The position numbers and the translations under genes were made by a program. DNA of 64,000 bases from Microbulbifer flavimaris (GTDB lineage Bacteria; Pseudomonadota; Gammaproteobacteria; Pseudomonadales; Cellvibrionaceae), in the NCBI RefSeq assembly GCF_001641755.2, contig NZ_LRFG02000001.1, forward strand, positions 806,001 to 870,000, written 5' to 3'. Under the pieces are notes generated by a model, which saw only the letters and a list, made by a program, of their open reading frames with translations, made no database searches and was not told the DNA's origin. Below, in pieces: positions 56,665 through 64,000 of the stretch (its first letter is position 1; every line of letters begins with the position of its first letter).

Positions 56665-57162
56665 ATGGCGGATCAGCCCGAGAGCGCGAGGCGCGCAGCA
56701 GAACATAGCAGGCTTCTGGCCAGGGCGGTTTCACTCGCCCAACGCAGTGTTACCGAGGAAGGCGGGCGACCCTTTGGGGCTGTGCTGGTGAGAGACGGGC
56801 AGATATTGGCGGAAGCCGTCAACACGATTCACCGCAGTGGTGACGTAACCGCCCATGCGGAAATCGAGGCACTGCGGGCAGCGACAACGGCCGCAGGAAA
56901 CCCCCGGCTTGAGGGCGCAACCATGTATGCCAGCGGGCACCCCTGCCCCATGTGCCTGGCGGCGATGTACCTGAGCGGCGTAACTTCCGTGTATTACGCC
57001 CTCTCCCAGGAAGATGCGGAACCCTACGAACTCTCGACCGAGGGGATTTACCAGGAACTGGCCAGCCCACCCGCCGCACGCCAAATCCACATGCAGCATA
57101 TTCATGTCCCCGCCGGCGACGAACTGTATTCCTCCTGGCACAAAGGAAAGAAGAGCCCCTGA
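56665..57162 (+). CDS. Nucleoside/guanine deaminase-like protein (cytidine deaminase fold)
   Basis: This 165-residue zinc hydrolase has the catalytic HAEIEAL near residue 72 and zinc-binding PCPMCLAAM near residue 105, the CDA-fold signature. GGRPFGAVLVRDG and the AEAVNTIHRSGDVTAHAE stretch resemble bacterial guanine deaminases and tRNA adenosine deaminases; the lack of tRNA-binding basic tail suggests a free-base or nucleoside substrate. ATG at 56665 has AGGA upstream; an earlier ATG at 56629 has no site. It is monocistronic. Confidence 0.86.
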   Translation: MADQPESARRAAEHSRLLARAVSLAQRSVTEEGGRPFGAVLVRDGQILAEAVNTIHRSGDVTAHAEIEALRAATTAAGNPRLEGATMYASGHPCPMCLAAMYLSGVTSVYYALSQEDAEPYELSTEGIYQELASPPAARQIHMQHIHVPAGDELYSSWHKGKKSP

Positions 57163-57228
57163 GCAGCGCCTCACATCGACACTGCCCCGGGCGAAATTCG
57201 CATTCGCTACCGTGATGACCCGAGGCGA

Positions 57229-59589
57229 TTACAGCTGATAGGTCAGACTCAGGTCCCAGTAACGTGGCAACTCCGGGAATACCAGAGTGGAACCGAAGTA
57301 TCCCCCCTCAAAGACCGGCGCCCAGTTCTCCTCATCCGTCAGGTTGAAAATATCCAGGCGAAGGCTCGTTCTCTGATCGGCAAATTGATAGCGGACATTG
57401 CTGTTCAGGGTGAACTGGGCAGGAATCTCGACCGTTTGCAGGTAATCCAACGGATAACTGCCTGTTGCTACCAGGCTGGCGCCCGCCGACCAGTGTTCGC
57501 TGAACTGATAGCCTAAAGCCGCCGAGCCACTCAGGCGCGGAATACCCTGCAGCCGGGCGTTAGAGGCCGGGAAGGCGGTGAAATTCGGTGCTCCCACCCC
57601 GGTGCCGACGACGATATCCGGGCGGGAATCATCAAAGGCATCGAGTACCTGGCGGGAATCCTGGAAGGCGGCGGAGTCGTCAAAGCGGGCATCGAGGTAA
57701 CTGGCACCGGCATTGGCCCACAACCGCTCGCCGCGATACTGCAGCTGCATTTCCACCCCGCGGGTGCGGATGCCGGAGTTACTGCCGTCCCGATTGCGCA
57801 GGCTGCGGGTCTGATCGAAAACGGCAGCGTCCCAGTACCAGGCTGATCCGGCGGGAGCGTATTTGTAACCCACCTCCAGTAACTCATTCTCCGTGGCAAA
57901 GTTGAGGGGATTGATGGTGTTATCGCCGCCGAGGCTATTACCGCCGCCAAGGCTGTTGGAGGTGGACTCCTGATAGGCCAGCGTGGCATACGCCATACCG
58001 GCATCACCGGGCTGGTACTGCAGGCTCAGGTTTCCGGACTTGAGGAAGTCGTGATGTTTATCTTCCGCTGCAGCGACACCCTGCGGCGCCAGGGGATCGC
58101 GGGCCTCAACCCGATACCAGTCGCCACGCACGCCGGCGGTGACGAGCCAGCTTTCGGCCACTGGCTGCCGATGCTCGAGGAAGATACCGGTCTGCAGGCT
58201 GGTGGAGTCGGTGGTGTCCGACAGGTTGAAATCGCCGGCACCATCGCCATCCAGGTCGTACTGGCCGCCGGGAGAAACATACAAACCGGGGCGCAATTCC
58301 ACCAACCGTGCTTTCTGGGCATCAGTAAGCGGGATACGGCGATTGCTGAGGGGGCCGGTCAGATCGATTGGCAGATCGGCCTCGGTGGTGAACTGGCTGT
58401 ACCCGAGCACATCGTTATAGCGCAGGCCGATTCCAGCCACCGTATTTTCCAGGTGCCACTCGCTGCGGTTTTCGAAAGTGTTGGCGCCGTCAATGATCTC
58501 GACAAAACTGTTCTGGGCAACCTCTTCCCGATTCAGGTGCTCAAAATAGGTGCGATTCACAAATCGCACCGAATCTGCGAGGGCTGTCTCGTAAGTGGAA
58601 TGCAGCAGCAGGGTGTCCGCGCCATTGATATCCCGAGGGTCGGTCAGCACGCGGCTGCGATCAATACTTACCAACCCGGTCGGGGTGACCACCGCACCGG
58701 CACCCGGCACAGTCGAACCATCGGGGCGTACCCCCTGCCCCTGAACGTAGAGCCCGTCGTCGATCAGGGCCTGGGTCGGACGGTTGATACCGGCGTTATC
58801 GGTCCAGCTGACGTCGTAATACTCCAGGGACAGGTTCCACTCTGCATCCCCGGAAGGTTTCAGGCGATAGGCAGCGAACAGGTTGTTACTGTCGAGGCCG
58901 CTGAAATCGTAGAAGCTGCCCTCGTTACGATGTTCCAGGCTGACACGGACCGCACTGCGGGACGGATCCAGTACAGAGGAGTAATCCAGCTGCGACCGAT
59001 AGCGGTCCCACTGCCCTGCGCGCAGATCCGCGCTACCGGTAGAACGTTCCAGGCTCGGCCGCTTGGGCTCCAGGTTCACGAAGCCGCCGGTGCGCTGGGT
59101 TGAACCCAAAATCACCGAGGGCATGCCCCGCACCACGTCCACCTGCCCGACACCGTTGAACGACAGGGGAATCCCGAGACCATTGTTGCCCACCTGGCGA
59201 CGCATGCCGGCTTCAAAGACCTCCCCCAGCTGCCCGCGAATGGTGGGCAGGCTGGGCGCGCCGAAACCGGTGGCTGAATAGGTATTGGGGGCGACACGCT
59301 GCAAATCACGCAGATCCTCGACTGCCGCGGCATCCAGCAGCCATTCGCCCACGGGCGTCATCGAGCGGGCAATCTCGGCGGCGCTGAGGCCACCACCGAA
59401 GGCGCCGTCTGCTGTCTCACTCCGGGGGCCAACCGGTGTCTCGTCAAGCCTGTCGCCCAGCACCTCGACAAATTCCGTCGCCTCGCCTGAAGCATTGGCC
59501 GCTTGATCGGCGGCGACAGATGAAGCCCAAAGCAATGCGGCCAGCGTGGCGGCCAGTGGCTTCAGGGGGAAATGCTCTCTATCCATCAT
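57229..59589 (-). CDS. TonB-dependent receptor (siderophore-receptor-like)
   Basis: This 786-residue outer-membrane receptor has a signal peptide, a plug domain with LRDLQRVAPNTYSATGFGAP, FNGVGQVDVVRGMPSVILGS and TGGFVNLEPKRP, and a barrel whose last strand ends YWDLSLTYQL. The RGMPS...S.RTGGFVN pattern is that of the RGPxSxLxGxxxxGGxVN motif, with degenerate positions. The sequence DLDGDGAGDFN within a loop looks like a calcium-binding dockerin-type turn. The ligand is unknown. It starts 20 bases after the DUF547 gene, so both are probably one operon. Confidence 0.9.
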   Translation of the reverse strand: MMDREHFPLKPLAATLAALLWASSVAADQAANASGEATEFVEVLGDRLDETPVGPRSETADGAFGGGLSAAEIARSMTPVGEWLLDAAAVEDLRDLQRVAPNTYSATGFGAPSLPTIRGQLGEVFEAGMRRQVGNNGLGIPLSFNGVGQVDVVRGMPSVILGSTQRTGGFVNLEPKRPSLERSTGSADLRAGQWDRYRSQLDYSSVLDPSRSAVRVSLEHRNEGSFYDFSGLDSNNLFAAYRLKPSGDAEWNLSLEYYDVSWTDNAGINRPTQALIDDGLYVQGQGVRPDGSTVPGAGAVVTPTGLVSIDRSRVLTDPRDINGADTLLLHSTYETALADSVRFVNRTYFEHLNREEVAQNSFVEIIDGANTFENRSEWHLENTVAGIGLRYNDVLGYSQFTTEADLPIDLTGPLSNRRIPLTDAQKARLVELRPGLYVSPGGQYDLDGDGAGDFNLSDTTDSTSLQTGIFLEHRQPVAESWLVTAGVRGDWYRVEARDPLAPQGVAAAEDKHHDFLKSGNLSLQYQPGDAGMAYATLAYQESTSNSLGGGNSLGGDNTINPLNFATENELLEVGYKYAPAGSAWYWDAAVFDQTRSLRNRDGSNSGIRTRGVEMQLQYRGERLWANAGASYLDARFDDSAAFQDSRQVLDAFDDSRPDIVVGTGVGAPNFTAFPASNARLQGIPRLSGSAALGYQFSEHWSAGASLVATGSYPLDYLQTVEIPAQFTLNSNVRYQFADQRTSLRLDIFNLTDEENWAPVFEGGYFGSTLVFPELPRYWDLSLTYQL

Positions 59590-59609
59590 TCTTGTGGGTC
59601 CTTAGCTCT

Positions 59610-60419
59610 TTAATCTTTGAGGCGGGTGGCAGCAGCGGCATCGTTGAGGCGCCAGTCGTAATCCAGAAACTCGATCGCCATCCTATCGTCGCGTAGCGCG
59701 TCCGCCTGGCTGGGAGTCAGATCCAGCGCACCACGATAGTCGGAGAGAAACGACTCCAGGCTTTCATGTCCTCGCCAACCATTGGCAAAATCTTCCCGAT
59801 ACCATTTGAAAATTGATGACAGCGCCAGGGTCCCGGGGCCGGAGAGGCGGTTCCGCGAGCGATCCGAAAGAAAGCGCCGGGTCTGCTCTTCCAGCTGCCG
59901 GTCCAGGTCAGCCCCGCGGTACGCCTCCTCACGGAGCATCGGGCAACCGACGCTGGCACAGTTGACTGCAAAATGTATGCGGGGATCGCTGAATCGTCCC
60001 CGGATCATGCCGTGTTCTATATCATCGAGGGAGTATTGTTTGCCAAAAAGGCTCACAAATTCTTTCTTCCAGGGTGAGCGAAACAACCAGCCGAGATCCC
60101 GAATTGAATCCAGGTCCGGAAACTGTGTCAGTATCAAGCGCACGGTGGCCGCATTGTAGGCATTGATCAGAAAAGCGAGCCGTACATCTTCAGGCCATCC
60201 CGAAAACTCCCCCTGGGGCACCCCAGCCAGCAGGGAGAGATAAGCATCCAGCTTGCCTATGTCCCCGGCCATGCCCCGATAATCCACCTGGGACACACGG
60301 CCGTCCTGACTCACCACCAGATGTTCTGCCAACAGTCCTGACCAGCGACTGTGATCGAAACCTGACGCCGGCATGGGCAGCCATGCCAGAGAGGCTAACA
60401 ACGGCAGCAATCGCCACAT
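59610..60419 (-). CDS. Exported DUF547 protein
   Basis: This 269-residue protein has a signal peptide (LLPLLASLAWLPMPASG). DUF547 blocks are VDYRGM near residue 50, RLAFLINAYNAATVRLIL near residue 84, YSLDDIEHGMIRGRF, and RIHFAVNCASVGCPMLREEAY near residue 152. The conserved His, Asn, Cys and Cys suggest an enzymatic or metal site; transglutaminase-like peptidase activity has been proposed for relatives but is not shown here. It is co-directional with, and 20 bases before, a TonB-dependent receptor gene. Confidence 0.87.
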   Translation of the reverse strand: MWRLLPLLASLAWLPMPASGFDHSRWSGLLAEHLVVSQDGRVSQVDYRGMAGDIGKLDAYLSLLAGVPQGEFSGWPEDVRLAFLINAYNAATVRLILTQFPDLDSIRDLGWLFRSPWKKEFVSLFGKQYSLDDIEHGMIRGRFSDPRIHFAVNCASVGCPMLREEAYRGADLDRQLEEQTRRFLSDRSRNRLSGPGTLALSSIFKWYREDFANGWRGHESLESFLSDYRGALDLTPSQADALRDDRMAIEFLDYDWRLNDAAAATRLKD

Positions 60420-60597
60420 ATTGGGTTTCCTGGTTCGGTGTATGGGGTAGCGGGAACGTTTTGTTGTTGGAATCAGTCGCGGCTGGAGCACATTTGTTAC
60501 ATCAACATTGGGCGTAACTACAACCAGTGCCGCGACTTCATTGCAATTGCCCCCCACAACCCGGCGATAAACCCCGGGCGCTTCTACCGGGTTCTGT

Positions 60598-62682
60598 TCA
60601 GAACTCCAGCGCAAGCTCGGCATAAATAGAGCGCGGCTCGCCGGGAAAGTAGCGATCGCCGGAGAAGTTACTGAAATCTGCCCGCTCCGCATATTGCTCA
60701 TCCAGTAGATTGAGCAGGCGCAGCGCTGCGGACCAGCCATCGCCAAGATTACGGCGGGCGCGCACATTGAGCAGGTCGTGGCCCGGGTAACTGTGAAGAT
60801 TGAGGGGGTCCGTGTAGTAGCGCCCGCGGTGCAGCCACTCCAGCTCCATCTCGCTGCGATCATCTGGCTGCCAGGTGATTCGCGCACTACCGAAGGCCCG
60901 GGGGGCAGAGTCCACCAGTTTTCCGTCGAGGGGAATTCCGTCCAACAGGCGCTCGTCGCGATAGCGGTGCTCGGCATAGCTTGCGGCGAGATCCAGCGAC
61001 CAGTGTTCTGTCAGCGCATAAGCCAGGGCCAGTTCCACCCCGCGATGACGGGTGGCGCCGCCAGAGCGGTTGAAGAAGTCGGCATCGCGAAAGATTACAT
61101 TGCGCTTCTCCATGGCAAAGCCCACCAGCTCGTAATCCAGCTCGCCCCGCCGTCCTCGCAGCCCCAGTTCCAGGCTGCGCATTTCCTCGGAGTCCAGATC
61201 GGCCACCGACTGTTCCCGTTGCAGTCGATAGAGTTCGGTGGCCTGAGGCGCGCGGAAACCGTGAGCCAGATTGATAAACAACTGATGCAGCGGGGCCCAG
61301 TCGTAGACCAGTCCCAGGGATGGGGACCAGTTCCCGAAGGTATCTTCCCTGTCTTCCGGACGGCTGTAGCGGCAGCCACCAAAACCGCAGGCACTACCGT
61401 CTTCGCGGGTGCGACCAGCGATCATTTGGTTGTCGTAATCGTAGCGAAGCGCCTCCAGCCGCAGACCCGCCTCCAGGGACAGGCGCTCGCTGGGGGTGAA
61501 AGCCGCCAGCATAAAGGGTGACACGAGGGACGCGCCCACCTCGTAGTCATAGTGCTTTCCCTGGGGGACGGTCTCCTGCAGGAACGCGGAGCCCGTCGTC
61601 TGGCCAGGCTGGGACTGGCGCAGCGCGGCTTCGGTCAGCTCTGCGTCCAGACCCGCCGAGACCACAACGCTTTCAGAGAGCGCCCCCTGCACACTGGAGC
61701 GGAATCCAACACTGGCGTGGTCGGTCTGCTCGAGAGGCTGGCCGGGCAGGAAATGCTGCAGGAACGCCATTTCGCCCCAACGCCCATAGGGAGTGAAACT
61801 GAACTCATGGCCGGATTCAATGGTATGACTCAACGTGTGGGAAAGGCGGGCCGAGCGAACGTTGCGAAAGGCCTCCGGGTTCGGATTCGAGCGGCGCAAA
61901 ACATCATTCCGGAACGCATCCTCGCCAACGATGTAGCCGGCGGTTTCCTGCTCCAGGTTGGTGACGTCGATGCGGGTCACATTGCGGCCAGAGTCAGACC
62001 GGTAGGCAAGGCTTAACTTCTGCTGATCAAAACCGGATTGCGCGCGGTAACCGCCATCCTGGGCCAGCGAAAGCGCGGAAGACAGCGCAGCGCCGGACCC
62101 GCTGACCGCATTGTTGCGAAGGTTGAGCTTCCAGCGATCCTCGGGACCGGTTTCAACCCGCGCACTGCCGCCCTCAGCGGTTCTGGCGGTGGGTCCAACC
62201 ACATTGATCACACCGTGCATCGCCCCGGCACCGTGCAGGGTGCCAGCGGGACCCCGTATCACCTCAATCCGCTCTGCCTGTTCGCTGTGGGCTACGAACA
62301 ACTCGTTGACATTGCAAAACCCGGCAGGGAACAGGGGAATGTTGTCCTGCATTGCCAGCACACTACCACAGGCGCCGGCGCCGGTGAGTACCGGCGAGCG
62401 CAGTGCCGGCAAATATTCCTGACCACTGCCGCGGCTGACGTTGGCACCCGGCACACGGGCCAGGCTCTGCTGGATATGATCGTGGTTTACCAGCGACAGT
62501 TCGCCACTGCCAAGCACGGACAGGCTGCCGGCAAATCCTCCCCGGCCTGTCGCCAGCGGACTGGCGGTAACGACAATGGCCTCCAGTCGCTTCGCCTCGC
62601 GAAGCGGAGAGTCACTCCCGGACTCCTGGGCCCAGGCACCCAAACTCAACAGAAGCGACAGTAAGGCCACAACTCCCCGCAT
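60598..62682 (-). CDS. TonB-dependent receptor with Cys pairs in plug and barrel
   Basis: This 694-residue receptor has a signal peptide (VVALLSLLLSLGAWA), a TonB box-like segment EAIVVTASP, and a plug with SLARVPGANVSRGSGQEYL, a Cys pair (GACGSVLAMQDN ... AGFCNV), and IEVIRGPAGTLHGAGAMHG-VINVV. The barrel includes LAHGFRAPQATELYRLQ and a loop with CGFGGC, and it ends LALEF. The family resembles vitamin B12/copper/siderophore receptors; the ligand is unknown. It lies between an RND pump gene and the DUF547 gene, all on the minus strand. Confidence 0.9.
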   Translation of the reverse strand: MRGVVALLSLLLSLGAWAQESGSDSPLREAKRLEAIVVTASPLATGRGGFAGSLSVLGSGELSLVNHDHIQQSLARVPGANVSRGSGQEYLPALRSPVLTGAGACGSVLAMQDNIPLFPAGFCNVNELFVAHSEQAERIEVIRGPAGTLHGAGAMHGVINVVGPTARTAEGGSARVETGPEDRWKLNLRNNAVSGSGAALSSALSLAQDGGYRAQSGFDQQKLSLAYRSDSGRNVTRIDVTNLEQETAGYIVGEDAFRNDVLRRSNPNPEAFRNVRSARLSHTLSHTIESGHEFSFTPYGRWGEMAFLQHFLPGQPLEQTDHASVGFRSSVQGALSESVVVSAGLDAELTEAALRQSQPGQTTGSAFLQETVPQGKHYDYEVGASLVSPFMLAAFTPSERLSLEAGLRLEALRYDYDNQMIAGRTREDGSACGFGGCRYSRPEDREDTFGNWSPSLGLVYDWAPLHQLFINLAHGFRAPQATELYRLQREQSVADLDSEEMRSLELGLRGRRGELDYELVGFAMEKRNVIFRDADFFNRSGGATRHRGVELALAYALTEHWSLDLAASYAEHRYRDERLLDGIPLDGKLVDSAPRAFGSARITWQPDDRSEMELEWLHRGRYYTDPLNLHSYPGHDLLNVRARRNLGDGWSAALRLLNLLDEQYAERADFSNFSGDRYFPGEPRSIYAELALEF

Positions 62683-62756
62683 CTCGTCCTCGCTCTACGC
62701 TGCTTATTTTCTATTCCAACCTGTCGGTTGCCGGCAATTTTACGTTATCGGCCCGA

Positions 62757-62785
62757 CAAAAAAGAACGCCGGCGATTGCCGGCGC
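62757..62785 (-). terminator. Rho-independent terminator after the RND pump gene
   Basis: Read on the minus strand, a stem CGCCGGC-AATC-GCCGGCG (62767-62784) is followed by TTCTTTTTTG. It lies 28 bases after the RND stop codon and separates it from the TonB-dependent receptor gene downstream. Confidence 0.88.
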
Positions 62786-62812
62786 TCTATTTCTACGTTG
62801 TGCACCGGGCCA

Positions 62813-64000
62813 TCAGACCACAGTGCTCGCCTCCTGCACGGGAGTTTGCTTGAGCGCTAGCTGCTCCCGATCCTCTGGTCTGGCGGTTCGGCCAAACACA
62901 CGCTGCACCACCACAAAGAACAGCGGGATGAAGAATATCCCCAGCAGGGTGCCAACCAGCATACCGCCCAGGACCCCGGTTCCGATGGCCTGCTGCGCAC
63001 CGGAACCCGCACCGGAGGCAATGGCAAGCGGCAATACACCGAGCCCAAAGGCCAACGAGGTCATTAGGATCGGGCGCAGGCGATCGCGCACCGCCTGCAT
63101 GGTGGCCTGGACCAGCTCCATGCCCTCTTCCAGGTTTTGCTTGGCGAACTCCACAATCAGGATGGCATTCTTGCTGGTCAGGCCCACTGTGGTGAGCATG
63201 GCCACCTGGAAATAGATATCCCTCTCCATGCCGCGCAGCGTGTTGGCCAGCACCGCACCGAGAATACCCAGCGGCGCCACCAGCAGCACGGCGGTGGGCA
63301 CAGTCCAGCTCTCGTAAAGCGCAGCGAGACACAGGAACACGATCAACAATGACAGGGTATACAGTAACGGCGTCTGCGCGCCGGCCTGACGCTCCTGATA
63401 AGAGAGCCCGGTCCACTCGATACCGATCCCGGCGGGCAACTGGGCCACGAGACGCTCCATCTCGGCCATGGCCTCACCGGAACTCACGCCCGGTGCCGCC
63501 GAGCCATTGATCTGCATCGCCGGCACCCCGTTGTAGCGCTCGAGGCGCGGGGAGCCATACTCCCAGCGGAAACTGGCGAAGCTGGAAAGCGGCACCATCT
63601 CGCCTTCCCGGTTGCGCACGGACCACTGATTAAAGTCCTCCGGCACCATCCGGTAAGGCGCATCGGCCTGCACATACACTTTTTTTACCCGACCGCGATC
63701 AATGAAGTCATCGATATAGCGGCCACCCCAGGCAGTGCCGACGGTGGAATTGATTTCGTCAATCGAAAGTCCGAGTGCGGCTGCTTTTTCCGTATCGATA
63801 TCCAGCCGGAATTGCGGCGTATCCTCCTGGCCATTTGGTCGCACATTCACCAACAGTGGACTCTCCCCGGCGGCACCCAGCAGCTGGTTGCGGGCCTGTG
63901 TCAGAGCCTTGTGCCCCAGATTGGCATTGTCCTTGAGGTAGAAGTCGAAGCCGCCGGATGTACCCAGCCCCGGCATTGCTGGCGGCGAGAAGGCAAAAGC
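62813..64000 (-). CDS. RND multidrug efflux permease (AcrB/MexB, HAE-1 type), C-terminal part, truncated by window edge
   Basis: The frame runs in from the right edge, so only about 395 C-terminal residues are seen. They start in the PN2/PC domain ([21 protein letters not shown]), go on with [19 protein letters not shown], and end with the C-terminal half of membrane spans, including the [33 protein letters not shown] and [12 protein letters not shown] blocks of HAE-1 pumps. It would export hydrophobic drugs by proton antiport with a periplasmic adaptor and outer-membrane channel not in this window. Confidence 0.92.
   Translation of the reverse strand, partial: AFAFSPPAMPGLGTSGGFDFYLKDNANLGHKALTQARNQLLGAAGESPLLVNVRPNGQEDTPQFRLDIDTEKAAALGLSIDEINSTVGTAWGGRYIDDFIDRGRVKKVYVQADAPYRMVPEDFNQWSVRNREGEMVPLSSFASFRWEYGSPRLERYNGVPAMQINGSAAPGVSSGEAMAEMERLVAQLPAGIGIEWTGLSYQERQAGAQTPLLYTLSLLIVFLCLAALYESWTVPTAVLLVAPLGILGAVLANTLRGMERDIYFQVAMLTTVGLTSKNAILIVEFAKQNLEEGMELVQATMQAVRDRLRPILMTSLAFGLGVLPLAIASGAGSGAQQAIGTGVLGGMLVGTLLGIFFIPLFFVVVQRVFGRTARPEDREQLALKQTPVQEASTVV

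Overview
The window looks like chromosomal DNA of a free-living, probably marine gammaproteobacterium. The protein families resemble those of Pseudomonas, Cellvibrionales and Alteromonadales, and the DNA is moderately GC-rich. The evidence is family-level only (three TonB-dependent receptors, a Pseudomonas-like zinc-starvation gene set, EgtB/EgtD, a group 3b-type NiFe hydrogenase). I saw no rRNA, tRNA, insertion sequence, prophage or CRISPR array. The genus is not determinable by eye; a Microbulbifer- or Halieaceae-like organism is a guess.

Layout. 0-10 kb: the end of a TonB-dependent receptor with a terminator; an ergothioneine pair egtB-egtD overlapping a DUF411 protein; a YheT-type hydrolase with a pirin; and a type II cation P-type ATPase. 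10-20.7 kb: a GNAT acetyltransferase, then a compact, overlapping ten-gene operon. It encodes a group 3b-type (NAD(P)-linked, sulfhydrogenase-like) NiFe hydrogenase with a stand-alone cyclic-nucleotide-binding protein, a maturation protease, and hypA, F, C, D and E. hypB is missing and HypA lacks its zinc finger. 20.7-27.6 kb: a DUF202 membrane protein, a His-rich tandem-repeat protein, and a complete oppABCDF peptide importer on the minus strand.

28-48.5 kb is a large zinc-starvation island. Five near-identical 15-bp palindromes (consensus about TGWTACAWNATATCA), close to the known Zur operator, sit before: a DUF3299 lipoprotein; an operon of DUF1826, a ZnuD-like receptor with four His-rich loops, a Fur/Zur-family regulator, MerC, HisI and dihydroorotase (then folE2, a SEC-C protein and thrS); dksA2 with a small protein and a COG0523 GTPase; an exported M1 zinc peptidase with a DUF6702 protein; and a ZrgA-like His-rich protein with a second Zur and a second COG0523 GTPase. 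The genes fit zinc acquisition, zinc allocation by metallochaperone GTPases, and spare versions of zinc-dependent enzymes. The most interesting point is that the two Zur paralogues differ. The one in the ZrgA operon keeps the zinc-sensing ligands; the one in the ZnuD operon has lost the equivalent Cys and His but keeps the structural Cys4 site.

48.7-57.2 kb: a small ribbon-helix-helix-like regulator next to three exact copies of the palindrome CATAAATATTTATG; then an alcohol dehydrogenase, an aldehyde dehydrogenase, an acetolactate-synthase-like enzyme, glutaminase, an MscS channel, an azoreductase and a nucleoside deaminase. 57.2-64 kb (minus strand): two TonB-dependent receptors, a DUF547 protein and the C-terminal part of an RND efflux pump running off the right edge.
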